A stretch of DNA of 11,994 nt from positions 1 to 11,994 of the forward strand of contig JAZRGE010000058.1 of assembly GCA_045644025.1 (NCBI GenBank). Direction: 5' to 3'. Positions 7,256 through 11,994 of this stretch are shown here, piece by piece (position 1 is the stretch's first letter; the number at the start of each line of letters is the position of its first letter). Both the position numbers and the translations under genes were made by a program. Under the pieces are notes generated by a model. That model saw only the letters and a program-made list of their open reading frames with translations. It was not told the DNA's origin and did no database searches. Source of the DNA: JAZRGE01 sp045644025. Lineage in GTDB: Bacteria > Bacillota > Clostridia > Oscillospirales > Acutalibacteraceae.

Positions 7256-7645
7256 ATGAGAAAAATACTTGATAAAATGTTTGCAAATAAAAAGTTATCT
7301 TTAATTATTCCAATGGCAATTGCTTTACTTATGTATCTGCTATTTGTCTTATTTGGAACATCTGCAGATAAAACAAATTTAATGACGGTAACCCCGATAG
7401 TGTCTGTAATTGGCTTCTTTGGCATTTTTTTAGTTATATTTATTCAAGTTAAAAACTCCATGTGTCCTGAGTGGTTTCTAAATTTATTTGAATTGATTGC
7501 TACAATAATTTTCAGTATTTATGCAATTATAGGAGCTTTATCTTTTGTTATTAGCGGCTTCCAAAATTTCAATATAGGAATATGTCTTGGATTTGTTTCT
7601 TATAGCTCAATTTCGTGGGCACATAGTAAACGCCCCAATAAATAA
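7256..7645 (+). CDS. Small membrane protein of unknown function (cassette 1 cargo)
   Basis: 129 residues, family not recognised. The ATG at 7256 is chosen because it follows AAGGCGGTGG by 6 nt; the frame is open further up to an ATG at 7145, but that lies within the hairpin array and would precede the promoter. Four hydrophobic segments are visible at about 14-34, 43-66, 75-100 and 104-121, joined by short loops, with a basic N-terminus (MRKILDKMFANKK) and a basic tail (HSKRPNK), so it is an integral membrane protein, probably with both ends in the cytoplasm. Base composition is strikingly AT-rich (about 20% GC in the line I counted) and TTA and ATA codons are common, unlike the flanking genes. 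The last Lys codon and the stop lie in the 24-bp repeat shared with the next cassette. Probably acquired horizontally. Confidence 0.72.
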   Translation: MRKILDKMFANKKLSLIIPMAIALLMYLLFVLFGTSADKTNLMTVTPIVSVIGFFGIFLVIFIQVKNSMCPEWFLNLFELIATIIFSIYAIIGALSFVISGFQNFNIGICLGFVSYSSISWAHSKRPNK

Positions 7646-7663
7646 AGAAAATCCTCGGTTTTC
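7640..7663 (+). repeat. 24-bp 3' repeat, copy 1
   Basis: Identical to 8437-8460. It begins with the last codon (AAA) and stop (TAA) of the cassette 1 gene and continues AGAAAATCCTCGGTTTTC, which can fold into a 7-bp hairpin with a CTC loop and one U-G pair. No T-run follows directly, so it is not a standard terminator. Confidence 0.93.
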
Positions 7664-7710
7664 AGGCACATTTAATTTGTGTCATTAAGTTCAAAACTCC
7701 CAGAAAAAGA

Positions 7711-7740
7711 AAGACACGCGAGTAGCGTGTCTTTTCTTTT
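7711..7740 (+). terminator. Terminator of cassette 1
   Basis: Stem AAGACACGC (7711-7719) with GCGTGTCTT (7725-7733), loop GAGTA, then a T-rich tail (TTCTTTT). It lies 65 nt after the stop codon, downstream of the 24-bp repeat and a short AACTCCC motif that also occurs before the cassette 2 terminator. Confidence 0.85.
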
Positions 7741-7745
7741 GCAAC

Positions 7746-7910
7746 TAAGTGTGCCTTAGGGCATGTGAAGCACACCTTTGGTGCGTGAAGTTTGCTTCGC
7801 AAGTGAGGCGCCTGCAGGCGTTGGCGGCACACTTAACTTCACTTTGTGCGAAGCATAAAACTTCACTGTGCCAACGGCATAACTTCACATCGGCAAAGCC
7901 GATGATTCAC
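7746..7910 (+). repeat. Hairpin array 2 (upstream of the second AT-rich gene)
   Basis: Same style as array 1 but with a different spacer. The left half has spacer TGTGAAG/TGAAG/TGAGG and hairpins at 7752-7763 (loop TTAG), 7771-7785 (5 of 6 pairs, loop TTT), 7792-7802 (TTC) and the perfect palindrome CGCCTGCAGGCG at 7809-7820. The right half has spacer ACTTCAC/GATTCAC and hairpins at 7843-7859 (7 bp with one wobble, loop GAA), 7869-7879 (AAC) and 7889-7903 (6 bp, AAA). Spacers and loops of the two halves are reverse complements, so the array is mirrored around about 7820-7836. A further 10-bp inverted repeat, TAAGTGTGCC at 7746-7755 with its complement at 7826-7835, encloses the left half. This fills the gene-free stretch between the two cassette genes. 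Confidence 0.85.
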
Positions 7911-7916
7911 TAACCC

Positions 7917-7960
7917 TTGCGCCTCCACCGCTTTTATGCTATACTAAATTCAAGGCGGTG
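7917..7960 (+). promoter_or_regulatory. Cassette 2 promoter and ribosome binding site
   Basis: TTGCGC (7917-7922), a 17-nt spacer, TG-C-TATACT (-10 at 7940-7945, extended), then AAGGCGGTG (7952-7960). Same elements, same promoter spacing and nearly the same sequence as at cassette 1, although the genes they serve are unrelated. CACCGC (7926-7931) is complementary to GCGGTG in the ribosome binding site; it would be transcribed only by read-through from upstream. Confidence 0.7.
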
Positions 7961-7965
7961 ATGAT

Positions 7966-8442
7966 ATGTTGCTTGATAGATATGATTTTTACGATATATA
8001 TGCTGTTTTGGTTGCAATTCGCTCTAATCCTAAGGCTAAACATAATGTTGAGATAATAAAAGCGATAATATTTGTTCTAGAAAAACAACAAGAAACAAAT
8101 ATTGTGGAACTTAATATAATAAGAACTGCATTAAAAACTATTGAGATAATTGATAAAGAACGTTTTTATTGGATTTATATTGACAATGTTTATACTTATG
8201 GACATAGAGTTGAAAAAACCGAATATAATTATGATATATTGCTAAATGCATTTAGAAAATTATTGCGATCTCTTGAACAACAAGATTATGATATGGTTTA
8301 TGATTTAGCCGATGCATTTCACAATATCCCTATTTTTATTGCTGATGAGGGAAAGAAATTTAAGAAGTTTATTAAAATTCAATTTTGTTCGTACAATAAA
8401 AAGTATAAAACTAATTTGTTGAAAGAAATAACTAAAAAATAA
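7966..8442 (+). CDS. Soluble helical protein of unknown function (cassette 2 cargo)
   Basis: 158 residues, family not recognised. The ATG follows AAGGCGGTG by 5 nt; an ATG at 7961 is in another frame. There is no signal peptide or membrane segment. The protein appears mostly alpha-helical, with charged and amphipathic stretches, many Tyr, Ile and Lys, a LLNAFRKLLRSLEQQDYDMVYDLADAF-type helical region (quoted in part: LLRSLEQQDYDMVYDLADAF, about 98-117) followed by HNIPIFIADEGKKFKK, and a very basic C-terminus ending KEITKK. A nucleic-acid or protein-binding role is possible but nothing diagnostic is seen. GC content is about 22-27% in the three lines I counted, against roughly 50% in the neighbouring genes, and TTA, ATA and AGA codons are frequent. 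The final Lys codon and stop belong to the shared 24-bp repeat. Confidence 0.78.
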   Translation: MLLDRYDFYDIYAVLVAIRSNPKAKHNVEIIKAIIFVLEKQQETNIVELNIIRTALKTIEIIDKERFYWIYIDNVYTYGHRVEKTEYNYDILLNAFRKLLRSLEQQDYDMVYDLADAFHNIPIFIADEGKKFKKFIKIQFCSYNKKYKTNLLKEITKK

Positions 8443-8460
8443 AGAAAATCCTCGGTTTTC
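8437..8460 (+). repeat. 24-bp 3' repeat, copy 2
   Basis: Identical to 7640-7663 over all 24 bases, again overlapping the last Lys codon and TAA stop of an AT-rich gene. Identity ends sharply on both sides. Confidence 0.93.
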
Positions 8461-8488
8461 CACCAGTTCTTTTTCGGACACGAGAGAC

Positions 8489-8526
8489 AAACTCCCGTTC
8501 ACATGTGTGAACGGGAGTTTTATTTT
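8489..8526 (+). terminator. Terminator of cassette 2
   Basis: A long perfect stem, 15 bp (8489-8503 with 8506-8520, containing ACTCCCGTTCACA), with ACATGT at the tip and TTTTATTTT after it. The A-run before it makes it plausibly bidirectional. It is preceded by the same AACTCCC seen at 7695-7701. Confidence 0.93.
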
Positions 8527-8531
8527 GTGCA

Positions 8532-8560
8532 TTGATTTTGTGTGTGCTTTGTGATATATA
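8532..8560 (+). promoter_or_regulatory. Promoter of the MFS-Dabb-M14-TRIC operon
   Basis: TTGATT (8532-8537), a 17-nt spacer, then TGA-TATATA (-10 at 8555-8560, extended). It lies just downstream of the cassette 2 terminator and is of the same type as the smsCB promoter. Confidence 0.65.
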
Positions 8561-8593
8561 AATAAATATATTAGGTCTATGGGAGCGCTGGGA

Positions 8594-9778
8594 ATGAACG
8601 AGGGAAGAAAGGCAACTATTATTGGCACAACATGCATATTCACATTCGTTGTGAACTACTATCTAAGGCATATTTTAAGTGTGCTCACGCCCACCTTGTT
8701 ATCCACCGGCGAATTCACGGTGGCTCATATAGCAAATCTTTCTTCCACATATATGCTTCTTTATGCGGCAGGCCAGCTGATAAACGGCTTTTTAGGGGAT
8801 ATTTTTTCTCCTAAAAATATGGTTAGCATCGGGCTGTTGGTATCGGGCGGCGCTATGGCTGTTTTCCCGTTTGTTGATATAGCGTTGCTGCAGATCCTTT
8901 GCTTTGCTTGCTTTGGCTTTGGCTTAGCTATGCTTCGCGGGCCGCTTATGAAAATAATTTCCGAAAACACCAAGCCTAATCATGCTCGGCTTATCTGTGT
9001 TTTTTTCTCCTTTGCATCCTTTGCCGGGCCCCTTGTGGCAAGTGTGTTCGCTCTTATAAAGGGCTGGAAATTGGCCTTTATTTGCGCAGGTGTTGTGGCT
9101 GTTGCGATTTCTGCCGTAGCCTATGCGGTGCTTTCCTTTATGGAGTCTAAGGGCATTATAAGCTATATGAAAGCAGAGGCCAGAGGCCTTTCCACCGTTT
9201 TTGCGGTGTTTAAGATTCCAAACATTGTTTTCTATATTGTTGTGGCCTGCCTTGTGGAGATAGCGGCTGCTTCCATCAGCCAATGGCTCACCACCTTTCT
9301 CACCGTGCCTTTGGGATTCTCTGCCGAAACATCCAACGCGCTTTATTCCGGCATATCCATTTGCCGTTCCTTTATGCCCTTTGTGGCTTTGGCAATATTC
9401 CGCGCCATCAAGGAGCGTGATATTCCTATGATGCGTGTAACTTTTTCTATTGCCGCAGTTGCATTTGCAGCGCTTATCTTTTCGCCCAACCGATGGGTGA
9501 GCATAGCGTTTTTGCTTGTGGCGCTTATGGCGATGTCTTGCACATCGGCTCTGCTTTGGAGCATTTATATTCCCGGCCTTGGCAAAACGGGCAGGGTCTC
9601 CAGTGTGAACGGTGTGATAGATTGCATCGGATATATCGCAGCGGCATTGGCCAATCTGCTTTTTGCCAATGTTATGAGCAATATCGGTTGGAATACAGTT
9701 TATATTCTGTGGGCATCGATGGGTGTTATCGGACTTGGCGCAACTTTTATCTTTGGGCGCCGCAAGGCAACAGAATGA
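8594..9778 (+). CDS. Major facilitator superfamily transporter (OPA-like)
   Basis: 394 residues from the ATG at 8594, preferred because GGGAG (8581-8585) lies 8 nt upstream; an in-frame ATG at 8579 would add MGALG but has a poorer ribosome binding site. About 12 hydrophobic segments are visible, in two halves separated by a loop at about 183-206 (MESKGIISYMKAEARGL). The loop between the second and third segments has the MFS motif GFLGDIFSPK at 65-74. The start NYYLRHILSVLTPTLL (21-36) and the late GRVSSVNGVIDCIGYIAAA (333-351) resemble the organophosphate:phosphate antiporter branch (GlpT/UhpT-like), so a phosphorylated or anionic organic substrate is possible. The substrate is not determinable. 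It is the first gene of an apparent four-gene operon (20 nt to the next). Confidence 0.85.
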   Translation: MNEGRKATIIGTTCIFTFVVNYYLRHILSVLTPTLLSTGEFTVAHIANLSSTYMLLYAAGQLINGFLGDIFSPKNMVSIGLLVSGGAMAVFPFVDIALLQILCFACFGFGLAMLRGPLMKIISENTKPNHARLICVFFSFASFAGPLVASVFALIKGWKLAFICAGVVAVAISAVAYAVLSFMESKGIISYMKAEARGLSTVFAVFKIPNIVFYIVVACLVEIAAASISQWLTTFLTVPLGFSAETSNALYSGISICRSFMPFVALAIFRAIKERDIPMMRVTFSIAAVAFAALIFSPNRWVSIAFLLVALMAMSCTSALLWSIYIPGLGKTGRVSSVNGVIDCIGYIAAALANLLFANVMSNIGWNTVYILWASMGVIGLGATFIFGRRKATE

Positions 9779-9798
9779 TTTGAACAGGGAGGATAATT

Positions 9799-10092
9799 AT
9801 GGTTAAACACGTGATTCTTTGGCAACTTAAGGATGAACATAATAATTTAGCTGTGAAGCAGGGGATTAAGAACGGGCTTGAAGGCCTTGCGGGCAGGATT
9901 CCCGGCCTTGTGGAAATCAAGGTTGAGATATGCGGTTTGGATTCTTCTAATGCGGATGTTATGCTATATTCCGTGTTTGAAAACGAAGAAGCCCTGAAGG
10001 GCTATGCCATCCACCCCGAACACGTGTTTGTGGCCGATACCTTTGTTTGCCCCTTTACTAAAACAAGGCTCTGCTTGGATTTTGAGGTGTGA
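9799..10092 (+). CDS. Dabb (stress-responsive A/B barrel) domain protein
   Basis: 97 residues, a single Dabb domain and nothing else. It starts MVKHVILWQLKD, the usual first strand with a conserved His4, then a helix with Lys20-Leu30, a strand GLVEIKVEIC (36-45), the D-V-M-L-Y-S-V-F strand (53-60), the NEEALKGYAIHPEH helix (62-75) and a short closing strand. These small proteins form dimeric alpha/beta barrels of the EthD/ABM fold; most are uncharacterised and some bind small molecules or act in monooxygenase-like or cyclase reactions. GGGAGG at 9787-9792 supports the start. It lies 20 nt after the MFS gene and 37 nt before the peptidase, so it is likely co-expressed, but no joint pathway is evident. 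Confidence 0.88.
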   Translation: MVKHVILWQLKDEHNNLAVKQGIKNGLEGLAGRIPGLVEIKVEICGLDSSNADVMLYSVFENEEALKGYAIHPEHVFVADTFVCPFTKTRLCLDFEV

Positions 10093-10129
10093 AATTCACC
10101 GCTTAACAATATAAAGAAGGATGTAGGAT

Positions 10130-11065
10130 ATGGATTACTTTTTGGCGGATAGCAGCAGGCTTTATTCGGCTCCCGTGGATATTCCGGGGGGCTCACTTAG
10201 CGATACCGTGAAGCTCACCCAAAGCGATTGTCGAGTGATATATGATATCTATGATGGACTTGTGGGAAAATATCCGCAATACGTTTCAAAAATGCAGTTG
10301 GGCGAAGCTTTCGGATATCCCATAAATTCCTATTCCTTTAAGAATCTCCAAATGGAAAATCATTCTTGCTTTGCAGCAAAACGAGTGAAGGTGTGTATCA
10401 TCACGTCTATTCACGGCTACGAGCAGGGCTGCGCGTGGACCTGCGCTCATTTCTTTAAGCAGATGTTTGAGGATTGGGACAACGAAATATTGGCGTTTCT
10501 GCGGGAAAACGTGGATTTTGAAGTGATACCCGTGCTCAATCCTTGGGGATTTGCTCACAACGATCGAAAGAACGGAAACAAGGTGGATTTGAACCGCAAT
10601 TTCCCTCAGGGTTTCACAGGCCTTGAAGATATTGATAGCGATATATATCCCGGAAAAGAACCTTTTTCCGAGATTGAAACTAATATTGCCGCCGAGTTTA
10701 TAAATCGGAATACCGATGCGATGGTGGTACTGGATTATCATAATATTTATGGCGGCTATCCGCTGTTCTATGTGTATGGCCAAAAGGACGTTCAGTTGGC
10801 GCAGACTGTTTTCTCTGCGCTCACAAATAAATGGACTAAGGAATACCCCCAAATGCCTAAGGATCGGATTTTAGGCTTGGTGCGCCCTAATGGAAATTCG
10901 GGTATGTTCGCTGATTATATTCTTAGTAAGGGCTTGTGGGTGCTCACAATGGAGACGCCTTGGTGCATGCCGGATATTGGCGCAAAGCAGTACGACAGCC
11001 CCACAATAAGGTGCGCGCTGGACGTGCTTGTGAATACAATAAATGTTATTGTTCGCTCTATTTAA
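10130..11065 (+). CDS. M14-family zinc carboxypeptidase-like protein
   Basis: 311 residues. The M14 metallopeptidase signature is complete: zinc ligands His95 and Glu98 in HGYE, Asn155-Arg156 in DLNRNFP (substrate carboxylate binding), third zinc ligand His204 in LDYHN, and catalytic Glu275 in LTMETPW. No N-terminal signal peptide or membrane anchor is seen, so it is probably cytosolic, unlike digestive carboxypeptidases; a role in trimming peptides or cell-wall-derived peptides after uptake is possible. The first 85 residues form an extra N-terminal part of the kind seen in bacterial M14 proteins. AAGGA at 10117-10121, 8 nt before the ATG, supports the start. It is the third gene of the MFS operon; the MFS partner might import a substrate or export a product, but this is inference. 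Confidence 0.88.
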   Translation: MDYFLADSSRLYSAPVDIPGGSLSDTVKLTQSDCRVIYDIYDGLVGKYPQYVSKMQLGEAFGYPINSYSFKNLQMENHSCFAAKRVKVCIITSIHGYEQGCAWTCAHFFKQMFEDWDNEILAFLRENVDFEVIPVLNPWGFAHNDRKNGNKVDLNRNFPQGFTGLEDIDSDIYPGKEPFSEIETNIAAEFINRNTDAMVVLDYHNIYGGYPLFYVYGQKDVQLAQTVFSALTNKWTKEYPQMPKDRILGLVRPNGNSGMFADYILSKGLWVLTMETPWCMPDIGAKQYDSPTIRCALDVLVNTINVIVRSI

Positions 11066-11100
11066 GGAAAAATAAAGAATTATCAATAGGAAGGGTCTAT

Positions 11101-11748
11101 ATGATAAACGAGATATTGATCGTGATAATGGAATGGATCGGCACGGCGGCCTTTGCTGTTTCTGGCGCATTGGTGGCTATCGGCTGTGGGTTGGATCTTT
11201 TCGGCGTGGTAATAGTGGGCTGTGTTACAGCCGTGGGCGGTGGAATGATACGTGATCTGCTTATAGGCAACGTGCCACCGCTTGTGTTTGGAAAGCCGGA
11301 GATTCTGCTTTGCGCCCTTATCACCACTTTGGCGGTGTTTATCCTTTCCTACATAAATTCCAAGCGATTCAGCGGCATTCGCCAAAGAATAGAAAAGATA
11401 AATATTCTTTTTGATGCGCTGGGTCTTGCTTCCTTTTCGGTTACAGGTGTGGTTGTGGCCTGCGAGGCGGGCTACGAAGGCAGCGCTCTTTTAGCCATCA
11501 CCTTAGGCGTGATCACCGGTGTAGGTGGCGGCATTTTAAGAGATGTGCTGGTGAATGAGAAGCCCTACGTGCTCACCAAACATATCTACGCCGTGGCTTC
11601 CATTGTTGGTAGCAGCATTTACTACGTGATGGGTATTTGCTTTGGCCTTAAGGTGTGGGGCACGTTTATTTCGCTCGGTTTCACAATATTTATCCGTCTG
11701 CTTGCGGCTCATTTCCGCTGGAAGCTGCCTAAGGTGCCCTTGGAATAG
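11101..11748 (+). CDS. TRIC / UPF0126 family membrane protein (YicG-like)
   Basis: 215 residues. The ATG at 11101 is chosen because AGGAAGGG (11088-11095) precedes it by 5 nt; the frame is open upstream but runs into the peptidase gene. The protein is a tandem duplication of a three-helix unit, each with the family motif GGG-x-x-RD: GGGMIRD at 46-52 and GGGILRD at 142-148. Around these are about seven hydrophobic segments (roughly 5-28, 32-50, 66-84, 103-120, 127-145, 160-178, 185-204). Members of this family form trimeric cation channels in bacteria and archaea (prokaryotic TRIC), thought to conduct K+ or Na+; other UPF0126 members have been linked to amino-acid uptake, so the transported species is uncertain. 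It is the last gene of the likely operon; no clear terminator follows. Confidence 0.92.
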   Translation: MINEILIVIMEWIGTAAFAVSGALVAIGCGLDLFGVVIVGCVTAVGGGMIRDLLIGNVPPLVFGKPEILLCALITTLAVFILSYINSKRFSGIRQRIEKINILFDALGLASFSVTGVVVACEAGYEGSALLAITLGVITGVGGGILRDVLVNEKPYVLTKHIYAVASIVGSSIYYVMGICFGLKVWGTFISLGFTIFIRLLAAHFRWKLPKVPLE

Positions 11749-11762
11749 ATTGGAAAATATGC

Positions 11763-11791
11763 TTGCTCTTTTTGGGGAAATGGTGTAAAAT
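11763..11791 (+). promoter_or_regulatory. Promoter of the last, partial gene
   Basis: TTGCTC (11763-11768), a 17-nt spacer and TAAAAT (11786-11791), 29 nt before the ATG. A moderate sigma-A match. Confidence 0.55.
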
Positions 11792-11820
11792 TTAGTTATA
11801 AAAATTTAGGAGGTTTTATT

Positions 11821-11994
11821 ATGTCTGAATTACAATTAGCTAAATACGAGACAAAAAGGAAAAATCTCTATCTGCGCGTTGCTCAGGGCCATTTTGCCAC
11901 AAGCAACTGCCACAGCAATTATTATATAGACGTTGTGGCCCAGAAGGCGCGTTTGTCTGAGGCTAAGGCTGTAGCCGAGGAGCTTAGCACCTAT
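11821..11994 (+). CDS. Probable phosphoribosyltransferase-like protein (3' end cut off)
   Basis: Only the first 58 residues are in the window. The start is certain: AGGAGG at 11808-11813 lies 7 nt before the ATG. The visible part reads as a short N-terminal helix followed by GHFATSNCHSNYYIDVVAQK (about 24-43) and a helix RLSEAKAVAEEL. From memory this HFAT(S/N)xxHxNYY(I/L)D pattern occurs at the N-terminus of orotate-phosphoribosyltransferase-like proteins of Clostridia; the PRPP-binding loop that would prove it lies beyond the window. The gene itself is well supported; the function is tentative. Confidence 0.6.
   Translation, partial: MSELQLAKYETKRKNLYLRVAQGHFATSNCHSNYYIDVVAQKARLSEAKAVAEELSTY

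Noticed and set aside
7078..7272. Short + strand frame through array 1 (64 codons)
   Set aside because: It is made of repeat sequence, has no ribosome binding site and runs into the real gene in another frame.
7028..7910. Possible CRISPR arrays
   Set aside because: The constant part is only 5-8 nt, the units are 17-22 nt long and the variable parts are palindromes, so there are no CRISPR-length repeats or spacers. No cas gene is visible.
6911..8530. Integrative element with tRNA-derived att sites
   Set aside because: No repeat of the tRNA 3' end is found to the right of the cassettes, and there is no integrase, transposase or phage gene in the window.

Overview
The window looks like a chromosomal segment of a Gram-positive anaerobe of the class Clostridia, probably a gut Oscillospirales/Ruminococcaceae-type organism. 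The reasons are the consensus sigma-A promoters, strong AGGAGG ribosome binding sites, a CUT1 sugar-ABC operon with a DUF5696-like protein, a minimal SufC/SufB-type (SMS) iron-sulfur operon and a clostridial-looking tRNA-Thr. This placement is an inference. All genes I accept are on the + strand. Most genes are about 50% GC by eye. Two genes in the middle are only about 20-27% GC in the lines I counted.

Layout. (1) 1-5110: a sugar-transport operon holding a DUF5696-like protein (5' end outside the window), two CUT1 permeases and a HAD-family phosphatase-like protein, closed by a strong intrinsic terminator. No solute-binding protein or ATPase is visible. (2) 5144-6840: a good promoter followed by two overlapping genes for an Fe-S scaffold ATPase (SufC/SmsC) and its single partner (SufB/SmsB), with no sufS, sufU or sufD beside them. 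(3) 6865-7023: tRNA-Thr(GGT) with a near-ideal promoter and its own UUCG-loop terminator. (4) 7028-8526: two consecutive cassettes built to the same plan. Each has an array of short hairpins separated by a conserved spacer, a TTGC(A/G)C / TGCTATA(A/C)T promoter, an AAGGCGGTG ribosome binding site, one AT-rich orphan gene, an identical 24-bp 3' repeat that contains the last Lys codon and the stop codon, and an intrinsic terminator. (5) 8532-11748: a likely operon of an MFS transporter, a Dabb-domain protein, an M14 metallopeptidase and a TRIC/UPF0126 membrane protein. (6) 11763-11994: a new promoter and the start of a gene resembling a phosphoribosyltransferase, cut by the window end.

How it fits together. 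Regions 1, 2, 3, 5 and 6 look like ordinary housekeeping or metabolic genes with matching codon and base use. The part worth attention is region 4, where two unrelated low-GC genes of unknown function sit inside a shared, repeated chassis just downstream of a tRNA gene. This suggests a modular gene-capture or cassette arrangement. In both arrays the repeat orientation flips in the middle, and the two arrays flip in opposite senses. I do not recognise this arrangement as a named element, but I cannot search databases, so its novelty is unverified.
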